Source: Porticoccus sp002341315 (GTDB lineage: Bacteria > Pseudomonadota > Gammaproteobacteria > Pseudomonadales > Porticoccaceae). Taken from it: DNA of 64,000 nt. Below the pieces are notes generated by a model. The model was not told where the DNA came from. It made no database searches and saw only the letters and a program-made list of their open reading frames with translations. The DNA lies in NCBI RefSeq assembly GCF_047634355.1, contig NZ_JBLIAL010000008.1; one strand, 5' to 3'. How positions within the stretch are numbered: position 1 is the stretch's first letter; each line of letters starts with the position of its first letter. Below, in pieces: positions 16,753 through 25,295 of the stretch. A program made the position numbers and the translations under genes.

Positions 16753-18039
16753 GTGAGGAAAACCGGGTTTCTACTAAGTTTGTGCGTGTTTATGACGTGC
16801 TGGCTGCCGTCAGCATTTGCCGAATTCACCATCGAAATTACCCAGGGCGTTGACAATCCGACCCGTATCGCCATCTCACCGATGACGCTCGGTGGTCGGG
16901 CGTTGCCTGAAGATATCAGTAACATCGTTTCAGCGGACCTGGATCGCAGTGGCCTGTTCAATTCGATACCCCGGCAAAACATGTTGTCATTTCCCGCTCG
17001 TGAGAATGACGTCTACTTGCGTGACTGGCGGGTTCTCGGTGCAGAATATCTGGTGGTTGGCGATGTGACCGATCATGGGGGCAGTTATAAAGTGACGTTC
17101 AGCCTTATGGAAGTGGCTGGAGGACGCAAGCTGTTTACCAAGGCGGTGGATGGAAAGGCTGCACAGTTGCGAGATATCGCTCACCACATCAGCGATCAGG
17201 TGTATGAAACTATCACCGGCATCCCCGGTGCTTTTTCCACCCGCATTGCCTACGTGAGTGCTATTCCCAAGAACGGAAAAATGTCATTTCGCCTGATGGT
17301 CTCTGATGCGGATGGTGCCAGAGAGCGTTTGTTGTTGGCATCAGACGAGCCGATCATGTCACCGGCCTGGTCCCCCGATGCCAAGGAGTTGGTGTATGTC
17401 TCTTTTGAAACAGGTCGACCGGCCATCTTCCGTCAAAATCTTGCCACGGCAGCACGCGAGCAGTTGACCAATTTCCGGGGTCTCAACGGCGCACCTTCCT
17501 GGTCACCCGATGGTCGAAAACTGGCTCTGGTCTTATCAAAAGACGGCAATCCCGAACTTTATACGCTTGATTTGGCGACGCGAAAATTTACGCGCGTGAC
17601 CACGCATTTTGCGATTGATACTGAACCAAACTGGACCCCGGACGGAAAATCGCTGGTTTTTACCTCAGATAGGGGTGGAGCGCCACAAATTTATAAGTTA
17701 ACCATTGCCAGCGGGCAGGTAGAACGCTTAACCTTCGCAGGGTCGTACAATGCCAGACCAAGACTTGCTCCTGATGGGCGCACTTTAGTTATGGTGCACC
17801 GCGATAAAGGCGATTTTCATATCGCTTCACAGGACCTGGTTACGGGCGACCTGAGAGTTTTAACACAAACGTATCTGGATGAATCCCCTACAGTTGCCCC
17901 GAATGGTGCTATGTTGATTTACGCAACCAAACAAGGCAGCAAGGGAGTACTGGCAGCTGTTTCGCTGGACGCGGGTGTGAAATTTTTACTGCCAGCAACT
18001 GTCGGCGATGTCCGAGAGCCTGCCTGGTCACCAAAATAA
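16753..18039 (+). CDS. tolB: Tol-Pal system beta-propeller protein TolB
   Basis: TolB is the periplasmic protein that binds Pal and TolA. Its 428 residues comprise a signal peptide (ending near SAFAEF), an N-terminal domain (about 25-160) and a six-bladed propeller whose repeats are visible as AWSPDAKEL, SWSPDGRKL, NWTPDGKSL and RLAPDGRTL. The start is GTG 16753, three bases after the tolA stop. Confidence 0.97.
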   Translation: MRKTGFLLSLCVFMTCWLPSAFAEFTIEITQGVDNPTRIAISPMTLGGRALPEDISNIVSADLDRSGLFNSIPRQNMLSFPARENDVYLRDWRVLGAEYLVVGDVTDHGGSYKVTFSLMEVAGGRKLFTKAVDGKAAQLRDIAHHISDQVYETITGIPGAFSTRIAYVSAIPKNGKMSFRLMVSDADGARERLLLASDEPIMSPAWSPDAKELVYVSFETGRPAIFRQNLATAAREQLTNFRGLNGAPSWSPDGRKLALVLSKDGNPELYTLDLATRKFTRVTTHFAIDTEPNWTPDGKSLVFTSDRGGAPQIYKLTIASGQVERLTFAGSYNARPRLAPDGRTLVMVHRDKGDFHIASQDLVTGDLRVLTQTYLDESPTVAPNGAMLIYATKQGSKGVLAAVSLDAGVKFLLPATVGDVREPAWSPK

Positions 18040-18069
18040 ACAAGCTACATTTAGTTACAGGAGAAAAAA

Positions 18070-18579
18070 ATGAAAAATCAACTGCTCAAATACGGCGCTT
18101 TGGTAACCGTTGTGATGGCGCTGTTATCGGGCTGTTCCTCGACCGGTACTGATACAACAGATACAGCGAGTGCCGGCACGTCAGTGCCAAGCAGTCAAGT
18201 GTCTACGGGTTCAGTATCAACTGAAGGCGTAACCGCGACGACACTGGGTACCGATACTGCTGTGCCACGGGTATTCTACTTCGAGTTTGATCGCGCAGTT
18301 CTCAATGCCGAATCTACCGCTGCGTTGCGCCTCCATGCTGAATGGTTGCGTGACAATCCGGTCAATGTTCGACTCGAGGGCCATGCTGACGAGCGTGGAA
18401 CCCGTGAATACAACATGGCGCTGGGTGAGCGTCGGGCCAATGCCGTTCGCGATTTCCTGATTTCCGAGGGTGTGAATGGCAATTTGCTGGAAGTGATCAG
18501 CTACGGTGAGGAAAGCCCTGCTTCCCTAGATAGCAATGAAACTGCCTGGGCGTTGAATCGTCGCGTAGAAATGAAGTAA
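18070..18579 (+). CDS. pal: Peptidoglycan-associated lipoprotein Pal
   Basis: Pal is an outer-membrane lipoprotein that anchors the membrane to peptidoglycan. Its 169 residues show a lipoprotein signal with lipobox LLSGC, a Ser/Thr-rich linker, and an OmpA-like domain with FYFEFDRAVLN, EGHADERGTREYNMALGERRA and the C-terminal NRRVEMK. AGGAG precedes the ATG. It is followed by a strong hairpin before cpoB. Confidence 0.97.
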   Translation: MKNQLLKYGALVTVVMALLSGCSSTGTDTTDTASAGTSVPSSQVSTGSVSTEGVTATTLGTDTAVPRVFYFEFDRAVLNAESTAALRLHAEWLRDNPVNVRLEGHADERGTREYNMALGERRANAVRDFLISEGVNGNLLEVISYGEESPASLDSNETAWALNRRVEMK

Positions 18580-18612
18580 TCGCGCCCCAGGCGCTGTTGC
18601 TGTTTTTTGCAA

Positions 18613-18638
18613 ACGTCCGGTGTTCAAACACCGGGCGT
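18613..18638. repeat. Hairpin between pal and cpoB
   Basis: ACGTCCGGTGTT pairs with AACACCGGGCGT (one G-T pair) around a CA centre, giving a long stem with a minimal loop. There is no T-run after it on the forward strand, so it is more likely an RNA-processing or stabilising hairpin than a full terminator. Confidence 0.55.
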
Positions 18639-18689
18639 CTTGCCATTCCAGTGTAGCGTTTTTCCGTACAGTCGGTAGAGGATATCCCC

Positions 18690-19469
18690 ATGCGTGTGAC
18701 TGCAATTGGTATTATTCTTTTCTCTCTCCTCCCCATCGTTGGTTTTGCCGCTGCGCCCGTCTCTGAACTGGGCAGCCAGCCCCAAGCTACCTCTCCCAGG
18801 ACTGTCCCTGCCACACCTGCGGAACCCGCTCAGACACCCGCCTTTAATGGGGGAACTCAATACCAGATGCAGATGTTGCAGGAAGAAGTTCGAACCCTGC
18901 GCGGTATGGTGGAAGAATTGAGCCATGAAATCCGTCAGTTGAAATCCCGTCAGATGGATGACTACATGGACCTCGATCGGCGGCTCAGTGCTATTGCAGT
19001 CGGTGACTCGTCGGTGACCCCCACCCCAAATCGGGCTGATAGCCCTTTAGCTGATAGCTCCTCTGCTAACAGTCCCACTGCTGAACGAGCCACTTCCAGC
19101 ACTGATGAAGCAAAGCACTACAGCAATGCCTATGACCAGTTAAAAGCCGGTAAGACTGAAGATGCCATTGCCCTGTTTAAACAACATCTCACCGATTATC
19201 CAGATGGCAAGCTGGTGGCCAATGCGCATTACTGGCTAGGTGAAATTTATCTGCTACAGAATGATCTCGATGCTGCCCGTCAGGCTTTCTCTGCCGTGGT
19301 AGATCAGTATCCGGCGAACCGTAAGGCCTCCGACGCCGCCTTCAAACTTGGTCAGGTGTATTTCCTGATGGGTGATAAAGCGAAGGCCAAATCCCTGTTG
19401 GAAGCCTCCGCCGCGGGCAATGATAACGCGGCGACCCTGGCAAAACGCTATCTGGAGCAACACTTTTAA
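18690..19469 (+). CDS. cpoB: Cell division coordinator CpoB (YbgF)
   Basis: CpoB links the Tol system to PBP1b-driven peptidoglycan synthesis at the septum. The 259-residue protein has a signal peptide (ending near GFAAAP), a coiled-coil trimerisation segment (YQMQMLQEEVRTLRGMVEEL), a Ser/Thr-rich linker, and C-terminal TPR repeats beginning about residue 147 (AYDQLKAGKTEDAIALF). It is the last gene of the ybgC-tol-pal group. Confidence 0.95.
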   Translation: MRVTAIGIILFSLLPIVGFAAAPVSELGSQPQATSPRTVPATPAEPAQTPAFNGGTQYQMQMLQEEVRTLRGMVEELSHEIRQLKSRQMDDYMDLDRRLSAIAVGDSSVTPTPNRADSPLADSSSANSPTAERATSSTDEAKHYSNAYDQLKAGKTEDAIALFKQHLTDYPDGKLVANAHYWLGEIYLLQNDLDAARQAFSAVVDQYPANRKASDAAFKLGQVYFLMGDKAKAKSLLEASAAGNDNAATLAKRYLEQHF

Positions 19470-19535
19470 TCGGATGGCCTCTTGATTTTACAAATGTCGG
19501 TTAAACTGCGGCATTGATGACATGCAGTACCTCCC

Positions 19536-20186
19536 ATGAACCCAGCGTCTGTTCGCATTACTGAAATTTTCTATTCTCTCCAGGGTGAGTCGACCACGGT
19601 TGGCCTGCCGACGGTTTTTGTGCGACTGACCGGTTGCCCGTTGCGCTGTCATTACTGCGACACGGAATATGCTTTCTACGGTGGTGAGCGTCGCTCAATC
19701 GAGCAGATTCTGGAAGAGGTAAGTACCTTTAAAATTTCGCGGGTGTGTGTCACCGGCGGCGAACCGCTGGCCCAGAAATCCTGCCTGCCTCTGTTGGCAG
19801 CGCTTTGTGACAAGGGTTACCAGGTGAGTCTGGAAACAGCGGGTGCTTTATCCATCGCTGAGGTGGACTCTCGAGTGACCAAAGTGATGGATTTGAAAAC
19901 CCCCGCCTCTGGTGAAGTGAATCGCAACCTGTATGAAAACATTGCTTACCTGAAACCCTCCGACCAGATTAAGTTTGTGATCTGTAACAGACAGGACTAC
20001 GAATGGGCCAGGATGAAGCTCGACGAGTTCAGTCTGCCGGGCTGTGTCACTGACATTCTGTTTTCTCCGAGTTTCGGCCAGCAAGATGCTACCGAACTGG
20101 CAGAGTGGGTGCTGAATGACAGGTTGCCGGTCAGGTTTCAGCTTCAATTGCATAAATTGTTGTGGAAAGATGCCCCGGGACACTGA
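19536..20186 (+). CDS. queE: 7-carboxy-7-deazaguanine synthase QueE
   Basis: QueE is a radical-SAM enzyme that makes 7-carboxy-7-deazaguanine from 6-carboxy-tetrahydropterin in preQ0/queuosine synthesis. The 216-residue protein has the CxxxCxxC cluster motif at Cys34, Cys38 and Cys41 (CPLRCHYC), a GGEP motif (VTGGEPLAQK) and the N-terminal ITEIFYSLQGES. Its stop is immediately followed by the queC ATG. Confidence 0.96.
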   Translation: MNPASVRITEIFYSLQGESTTVGLPTVFVRLTGCPLRCHYCDTEYAFYGGERRSIEQILEEVSTFKISRVCVTGGEPLAQKSCLPLLAALCDKGYQVSLETAGALSIAEVDSRVTKVMDLKTPASGEVNRNLYENIAYLKPSDQIKFVICNRQDYEWARMKLDEFSLPGCVTDILFSPSFGQQDATELAEWVLNDRLPVRFQLQLHKLLWKDAPGH

Positions 20187-20879
20187 ATGACTGTGAACGA
20201 AAATAACAGGGCCGTGGTACTGGTATCCGGCGGCCTGGATTCAACGACGGTACTGGCGCTGGCAAAAAGTCAGGGATTCAGCTGCTATACCCTGAGCTTT
20301 GATTACGGGCAGCGGGCCCAGGCAGAACTGGTCGCCGCCCGGCGCTGTTCTGAACAGCTGGGGGCCGAGGAACACAAGGTCATTAAACTGGATCTGAGGG
20401 CCATTGGTGGCTCTGCCCTGACCGATGACCGTATCGATGTGCCGGAGGAGCAGACCAGCGGCATTCCCGTGACGTACGTGCCGGCCCGCAATACGGTATT
20501 TCTCTCCATTGCGCTGGGTTGGGCAGAGGTGCTGGGTGCCCAGGATATTTTCATCGGGGTCAACGCGGTGGATTATTCCGGTTATCCGGATTGTCGTCTC
20601 GACTACATCGAAGCCTTTGAAAAAATGGCCAATCTCGCCACCAAAGCAGGGATTGAAGGACATTACCTCCGAATCAACAAACCGCTGATTAATCTCACCA
20701 AAGCAGAAATTATCCTTCAGGGCACGCTGGCGGGGGTCGATTATGCAGAAACGGTCTCCTGCTATCAGGCGAACGAGCGAGGTTTTGCCTGCGGTCGATG
20801 TGATAGTTGTCGGCTGAGAAAATCGGGTTTTCAGGAGGCCGGGTTGCCAGATCCCACCCGTTATGTCGGTACAGAATAA
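20187..20879 (+). CDS. queC: 7-cyano-7-deazaguanine synthase QueC
   Basis: QueC converts the QueE product to preQ0 using ATP and ammonia. The 230-residue protein shows the PP-loop ATP motif VLVSGGLDSTTVLAL and a C-terminal zinc site with CYQANERGFACGRCDSC. It directly abuts queE. The order pal-cpoB-queE-queC-tRNA-Lys is, from memory, the same in Pseudomonas aeruginosa. Confidence 0.97.
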   Translation: MTVNENNRAVVLVSGGLDSTTVLALAKSQGFSCYTLSFDYGQRAQAELVAARRCSEQLGAEEHKVIKLDLRAIGGSALTDDRIDVPEEQTSGIPVTYVPARNTVFLSIALGWAEVLGAQDIFIGVNAVDYSGYPDCRLDYIEAFEKMANLATKAGIEGHYLRINKPLINLTKAEIILQGTLAGVDYAETVSCYQANERGFACGRCDSCRLRKSGFQEAGLPDPTRYVGTE

Positions 20880-20883
20880 ACAC

Positions 20884-20911
20884 TTGATTTTTGACTCCCC
20901 ATAAGTAAGAT
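20884..20911 (+). promoter_or_regulatory. Promoter of tRNA-Lys
   Basis: TTGATT (20884-20889), a 16-base spacer and TAAGAT (20906-20911) precede the tRNA by 15 bases. A GCGCC-containing discriminator follows the -10, as in stringently controlled stable-RNA promoters. Confidence 0.5.
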
Positions 20912-20926
20912 ATGCGCCTCTTCTGA

Positions 20927-21002
20927 GGGTCGTTAGCTCAGTTGGTAGAGCAGTTGGCTTTTAACCAATTGGTCGCTGGTTCGAATCCAGCACGACCCAC
21001 CA
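20927..21002 (+). tRNA. tRNA-Lys(TTT)
   Basis: This complete 76-base tRNA has acceptor stem GGGTCGT/ACGACCC, D-arm AGCTCAGTTGGTAGAGC, anticodon loop CTTTTAA (anticodon TTT), T-arm GGTTCGAATCC and an encoded CCA end. It decodes AAA/AAG. The tRNA-Lys next to queC is, in Pseudomonas aeruginosa, a known integration hot spot for genomic islands. Confidence 0.97.
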
Positions 21003-21003
21003 A

Positions 21004-21044
21004 ACCAATAAAAAGGCCGCCCCAATGGGGCGGCCTTTTTATTG
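21004..21044. terminator. Strong, symmetric terminator after tRNA-Lys
   Basis: Stem AAAAAGGCCGCCCC/GGGGCGGCCTTTTT around a very short AAT centre is extended by CCAAT and ATTGG at the flanks, so it could work on both strands. Confidence 0.9.
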
Positions 21045-21087
21045 GTAGGCGATTTGTTGTGGATTCGTTCGTTAAAGCGTGGTTCGA

Positions 21088-21167
21088 CAAACGCCGTCAG
21101 GCGTTTGGACCGAGCGGTCGTAGACCGCGAAGCCCCTAGGGGTCAAAACAGTGACAAACTGTTTTGA
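21088..21167. repeat. Chain of small perfect hairpins
   Basis: In order: CAAACGCC/GGCGTTTG with loop GTCA (21088-21107); GACCG-AG-CGGTC (21108-21119), whose right arm can instead pair as GCGGTC-GTA-GACCGC (21114-21128); CCCC-TA-GGGG (21133-21142); and TCAAAACAGT/ACTGTTTTGA with loop GACAA (21143-21167). The second and third pairings are mutually exclusive. No open reading frame here looks real. Confidence 0.75.
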
Positions 21168-21170
21168 GTC

Positions 21171-21189
21171 AATCCAGCACGACCCACCA
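21171..21189 (+). repeat. Second copy of tRNA-Lys 3' end (19 bp)
   Basis: Identical to the T-arm 3' strand, acceptor 3' strand and CCA of the tRNA at 20984-21002. No 5' part of a tRNA accompanies it, so it is not a second gene. Confidence 0.9.
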
Positions 21190-21200
21190 AATACAGAAAT

Positions 21201-21223
21201 GCCGGGCTTGCCCCGGCTTTTTT
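21201..21223 (+). terminator. Second terminator downstream of the tRNA-Lys repeat
   Basis: Stem GCCGGG/CCCGGC with loop CTTGC is followed by six T. It sits 11 bases after the repeated tRNA end, where the original tRNA-Lys terminator would have been before any insertion. Bases 21224-21413 contain only a weak possible promoter for nadA (TTGGCA 21350-21355, 18 bases, TATGGT 21374-21379). Confidence 0.85.
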
Positions 21224-21413
21224 ATCTGTGCGCGAGGAATAGAGGCCGCCATTCTCAAGGTGCCGGAGTATTTTAAGCGGACCTGAGGGTTCGGGTCGTG
21301 AACGGCGGTTGTTTGTCAGGGTCAAAATGATCAGACACACTCAGTCAAATTGGCAACAGAGGGATCTGGTATCTATGGTAAAATTCTTGCGTAGTATTTA
21401 ATCTCGGTTTTTT

Positions 21414-22487
21414 ATGAAAGATCCAAAACTCCATATTGCCAGCGATTCTGATCACCGTGAGGTGGTCGAACAGTACTTGGGTAAATTGCATGAGGAGCCT
21501 CGCTACACGCCCGAGCAAGAGGCCGTATATCGGACTTCGATCAAGCGGCTGTTGAAAGAGCGCAATGCAGTTATCGTGGCACACTACTACACAGATCCGG
21601 TCATTCAGTCTTTAGCTGAAGAGACGGGTGGGCTGGTCTCGGATTCTCTGGAAATGGCCCGCTTTGGCCATGATCACCCGGCTTCCACCCTGATCGTGGC
21701 CGGCGTCAGGTTTATGGGCGAAACCGCGAAAATTCTGAATCCGGAAAAAACGGTACTGATGCCTACTCTGGAAGCAACCTGCTCTCTGGATATCGGCTGC
21801 CCTGCCAATGATTTCAATGATTTCTGCGATGAAAACCCAGATCGCACGGTGGTTGTTTACGCGAACACTTCGGCGGAGGTAAAGGCGCGTGCGGACTGGG
21901 TGGTAACATCCAGTATTGCGCTGGATGTGGTGGATTACCTGGACAGCTGTGGTGAGAAGGTTCTCTGGGCACCCGACAAATATCTCGGCAGCTACGTGCA
22001 GAAAAAAACCGGCGCGGACATGCTGTTGTGGGATGGCAGTTGTATTGTCCACGAGGAGTTCAAGGCCCGGGGGGTGCTCAGTATCAAACAGCTCTACCCC
22101 GGTGCCGCTATTCTGGTTCACCCTGAATCCCCGGAAGCGATGGTGGCCATTGCCGATGTGGTGGGATCCACCTCACAACTGATCGAGGCTGCCAGGACCC
22201 TGCCCAACCAGCAGATGATTGTTGCCACGGATAGCGGTATTTTTTACAAGATGCAGCAGGCGGCGCCGGACAAAGAATTGATTATTGCGCCCACTGCCGG
22301 TGAGGGAGCCACCTGCCGGAGTTGTGCCCATTGTCCCTGGATGGCCATGAATCATCTGGAGAACCTGATGGAGTCACTTGAGCACGGCACCAACGAGATT
22401 CATGTGGACCCAGCGGTTGGCCGGCGCGCAATGGTATCTCTGCAGCGGATGCTGGCATTTCGCGAGCAGCAGTTGGCCGAGTCGTAA
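21414..22487 (+). CDS. nadA: Quinolinate synthase NadA
   Basis: NadA condenses iminoaspartate with dihydroxyacetone phosphate to quinolinate in NAD biosynthesis, using a 4Fe-4S cluster. The 357-residue protein has IVAHYYTDPVIQSLAEETGG, the Cys123 region (LEATCSLDIGCP) and the CxxCxxC motif at Cys301, Cys304 and Cys307 (CRSCAHC). No good ribosome-binding site precedes the ATG at 21414, but family similarity begins within the first residues. The genes after it are convergent. Confidence 0.96.
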   Translation: MKDPKLHIASDSDHREVVEQYLGKLHEEPRYTPEQEAVYRTSIKRLLKERNAVIVAHYYTDPVIQSLAEETGGLVSDSLEMARFGHDHPASTLIVAGVRFMGETAKILNPEKTVLMPTLEATCSLDIGCPANDFNDFCDENPDRTVVVYANTSAEVKARADWVVTSSIALDVVDYLDSCGEKVLWAPDKYLGSYVQKKTGADMLLWDGSCIVHEEFKARGVLSIKQLYPGAAILVHPESPEAMVAIADVVGSTSQLIEAARTLPNQQMIVATDSGIFYKMQQAAPDKELIIAPTAGEGATCRSCAHCPWMAMNHLENLMESLEHGTNEIHVDPAVGRRAMVSLQRMLAFREQQLAES

Positions 22488-22532
22488 CTCTCTGCAACGC
22501 CGGGCAGACTGCTTGACTTGCAGCTGTCACCC

Positions 22533-23966
22533 CTAGAAGTTTTTCATCTTTTCCTGCAAATCGGCCAGATCTCTCAGCTGCTGGTCAATAATGGCAGTCT
22601 CCTGATAATCGTGAACCAGCAGTTTTCTGGCATAACCCAGTTGTTCCCTGGCCTTGTCAAATACCCCGTTGAGAATAAAATATTGCGCGCGGGCCTTGTG
22701 TACTCCGGCGATATCGCCGGCCAGACCACTGACTTCCGCCAGCTGAAACCAGACGTAGGGTCGATCGGGGTAGCGCTGGGCCAGCTCTTCAAGCACTTTT
22801 TCAGACTCGGTGAACTGGTTGGCCTTGAGGTAAACTTCGGCCAGCATCATCCTGAGCGCATAACTTTTCGAATTGTGGCGCAAAAGGTTTTGCGCCTTCT
22901 CGATGGCCGAAATATATTTCCCTTCCCGGCGGTCAATTTCGATCTCAGCCAATAGGTAAGTGAGTCTATCGGGCGATGAGCTAATTAACTGGCTGAGGTT
23001 TTTTCTTGCATCATCGAAGTTCCCCAGCCCCATGTGCGCCAAAACCAGGCCGTAGCGAGAGGCATCCTTATTGAGGCTGTCGCCTTCCAGTTCGCTGTTG
23101 AAGCGGTTGAGCGATGCCGCCGCATTTTTTTCGATGGCAACCAGCGCGCGGGCCCGCATCAAGTGATATTCAATATTATCCGGATAATGTTTTAACGGAA
23201 ATTGACTGACGCGGTTTTTGGCGTCTGCAACGCGATTTTCCGTCAGTGGGTGGGTGAGCAGAAATTCTGGCGGTTTGCTGCCGGTGTAGCGGGTTGCCCG
23301 CAGCATTTGCTCGAACATGGCGGAGACACCTTTCGGGTCCATACCGGCGGCGTAAATTGTCTGGATGCCGAGTCGATCGGCTTCCTGTTCGTTTTGACGG
23401 CTGTAACGCATGGCATTTTCCATGCTGTGAGCCTGACTGGCGGTCATCGCGGCCATCCCGGCATCACCGCCCACAGTGGCGGCAATCACGAGGCTGGCCA
23501 GCATGGCAGCCATCGTGGTGGTCGCGTTCTTGCGCTGTTGTTCGACCCGGCGGGCAAAATGCCGCTGGCTGAGGTGAGCCAGCTCATGGGCCAGCACAGA
23601 GGCGATCTGGTGTTCGGTCTTGGCGTAGCGGAACAACCCCGTGTGTACGCCAATAACGCCACCCGGAACCGCGAAGGCGTTCATTGATGGATTATTGATC
23701 GTCACCAGTGATAGGCGGTGATCTTTTAATTCGCTGTGGGCGGCGAGTTGGTAGAGTAGTCCCTCCAGGTAATCATACAGTTGGGGATCGTTGTATTCGG
23801 AGATCCTGCTGCGGTAGGCTCGCAGCCAGGCCTGTCCGAGTTCAAATTCCTGTTGCTGTGAGATAATGGCTGAGGCGGTATCGCCCAGCGCTGGCAACTC
23901 AATATTGGCGCTGTGTGCCGGCGCGATCAGCAGCACGGTCAGCATTAACCGGTTCAGGAAAAACAT
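22533..23966 (-). CDS. BepA-like periplasmic M48 metalloprotease with TPR repeats
   Basis: This probable BepA (YfgC) relative would be a periplasmic chaperone/protease that monitors outer-membrane assembly at BAM and LptD. Using the ATG at 23966 the 477-residue protein starts with a signal peptide (MFFLNRLMLTVLLIAPAHSA). The zinc motif HELAH is at His127-Glu128 and His131, with the third ligand in NEQEADRLG. A TPR-rich C-terminal half follows (from about residue 270). A start at 23999 would put 11 residues before the signal sequence. It lies beside nadA, as in Pseudomonas. Confidence 0.88.
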   Translation of the reverse strand: MFFLNRLMLTVLLIAPAHSANIELPALGDTASAIISQQQEFELGQAWLRAYRSRISEYNDPQLYDYLEGLLYQLAAHSELKDHRLSLVTINNPSMNAFAVPGGVIGVHTGLFRYAKTEHQIASVLAHELAHLSQRHFARRVEQQRKNATTTMAAMLASLVIAATVGGDAGMAAMTASQAHSMENAMRYSRQNEQEADRLGIQTIYAAGMDPKGVSAMFEQMLRATRYTGSKPPEFLLTHPLTENRVADAKNRVSQFPLKHYPDNIEYHLMRARALVAIEKNAAASLNRFNSELEGDSLNKDASRYGLVLAHMGLGNFDDARKNLSQLISSSPDRLTYLLAEIEIDRREGKYISAIEKAQNLLRHNSKSYALRMMLAEVYLKANQFTESEKVLEELAQRYPDRPYVWFQLAEVSGLAGDIAGVHKARAQYFILNGVFDKAREQLGYARKLLVHDYQETAIIDQQLRDLADLQEKMKNF

Positions 23967-24131
23967 GATGGAGCCTGTGTGCACTGCTTGAACATCCATT
24001 AATACGTGAAAGTGATATGTGAGAGGGTGACAATTTCTCTGGATAGTAACGCAACTCTATGACCTAATTCATGCGGATTCGTGCGTTTTCATCTGAAAAA
24101 ACCGACCACATCGCAGATGTTTCACCAGTCC

Positions 24132-24160
24132 TTGATGCACTGGTAATGATTTCGTAATCT
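24132..24160 (+). promoter_or_regulatory. Possible promoter for the PerM-like permease
   Basis: TTGATG (24132-24137), a 17-base spacer and TAATCT (24155-24160) lie 42 bases before the ATG, in the gap between divergent genes. Confidence 0.4.
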
Positions 24161-24201
24161 GATTTTTGTAATTTTTTAATTGCCCCGACAGGAAAAATGC
24201 T

Positions 24202-25272
24202 ATGTGGAAAGTGCTTGGCACTTGGGTCGACCGCTACTTTGGTGAAGAAGAAGCGGTATTGCTGGCTTTGATGCTGGTGATTGCGTTGGTCGTTATGGTC
24301 ACCTTTGGCCAGATTCTGGCCCCTTTTGTTGCAGCCATTATTTTTGCTTTTCTGCTCCAGGGTGGTGTCAATCGTCTGGTTAGATGGAGAGTACCCCGTC
24401 TGGTTGCGGTGGTGCTGGTATTCCTGTTGTTTGTCGGTGTATTCCTCACGATTCTGATCGTCGTTCTGCCCCTGATCGGACGTCAGGCCGCCAATCTTGC
24501 CAGTGAAATTCCGGACATGATACGGCACTGGCAAAGTGTCCTGCTGTTGCTTCCCGAAGAGTATCCGCACCTCATTTCAGAGTCCCAGCTGAAAGAGTTG
24601 CTGGGTCAGGCATCAAAGGAAGTGGCGAGTATGGCAGAGCGACTGGTGAGTTTTTCTTTCAGTACCTTTCCCAGCCTGGTCATCATGATGGTCTATCTGG
24701 TACTGGTTCCGCTGCTGGTATTTTTTATGCTGAAAGACAAGGAGGAGCTGTTGGACCTGCTCGCCTCTATGCTGCCCCAGGAGCGGCCTGTCATGTGGCG
24801 GATCTGGCATGAAATGAACCTGCAAATGGCCAATTATGTGCGTGGCAAAGCCATTGAAATACTGGTGGTGGGGCTGGTCAGCTACGTCTTTTTTCTTTTT
24901 ATGGGATTGCAATATGCTGCTCTGCTGGGACTCCTGGTGGGATTGTCAGTAGTGATACCCTATATCGGAGCGATGATCGTCACTTTTCCAATCGCCGCCG
25001 TGGGTTACTTTCAGTGGGGGTTTGGCTCGGAACTGCTCTGGCTGATGGTGGGTTACGGGATTATTCAGGCGCTGGATGGTAATGTGTTGGTGCCACTACT
25101 GTTTTCGGAAGCTGTTAACCTTCATCCCATTGCGATTATCCTCGCGGTCCTGGTGTTTGGCGGCCTGTGGGGTTTCTGGGGGGTGTTTTTTGCCATTCCC
25201 CTCGCCACGCTGGTCAAGGCGCTTTATAACGCCTGGCCGCGAACTGATTTGCCGAACCCGTTGTCGGAGTAA
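24202..25272 (+). CDS. AI-2E/PerM-family inner-membrane permease
   Basis: This 356-residue membrane protein has about eight hydrophobic segments (for example 17-65 and 70-95, and a dense C-terminal block) and the family's PYIGAMIVTFPIAAVGYFQWG and LVPLLFSEAVNLHPIAIILAVLVFGGLWGFWGV regions. The family includes AI-2 exporters, sodium/proton exchangers and uncharacterised PerM proteins, so the substrate cannot be assigned. AGGAAAA precedes the ATG. It faces away from the BepA-like gene; the tusA gene that sits between them in Pseudomonas is not here. Confidence 0.85.
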   Translation: MWKVLGTWVDRYFGEEEAVLLALMLVIALVVMVTFGQILAPFVAAIIFAFLLQGGVNRLVRWRVPRLVAVVLVFLLFVGVFLTILIVVLPLIGRQAANLASEIPDMIRHWQSVLLLLPEEYPHLISESQLKELLGQASKEVASMAERLVSFSFSTFPSLVIMMVYLVLVPLLVFFMLKDKEELLDLLASMLPQERPVMWRIWHEMNLQMANYVRGKAIEILVVGLVSYVFFLFMGLQYAALLGLLVGLSVVIPYIGAMIVTFPIAAVGYFQWGFGSELLWLMVGYGIIQALDGNVLVPLLFSEAVNLHPIAIILAVLVFGGLWGFWGVFFAIPLATLVKALYNAWPRTDLPNPLSE

Positions 25273-25295
25273 CTTTACCCATAAGATGGAATTCC

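Larger units (their letters stand above)
21003..21189. mobile_element. 187-bp att-like insertion or island scar at tRNA-Lys
   Basis: The last 19 bases of the tRNA (20984-21002, AATCCAGCACGACCCACCA) recur exactly at 21171-21189. Such a duplication of a tRNA 3' end is what tyrosine integrases leave when an element inserts in a tRNA gene. The segment between holds no credible gene. It carries the symmetric terminator, about 40 bases without obvious structure (21045-21087), and then a chain of perfect small palindromes (21088-21167). Either it is the remnant of a deleted island or a very small element moved in trans. No integrase gene lies nearby. Confidence 0.45.

Noticed and set aside
20942..21139. 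A 65-codon frame across tRNA-Lys
   Set aside because: It runs through the tRNA, terminator and hairpins and is not a plausible protein.
21171..21189. A second tRNA-Lys gene
   Set aside because: Only the 3' 19 bases are present; no D-arm or anticodon arm precedes them.
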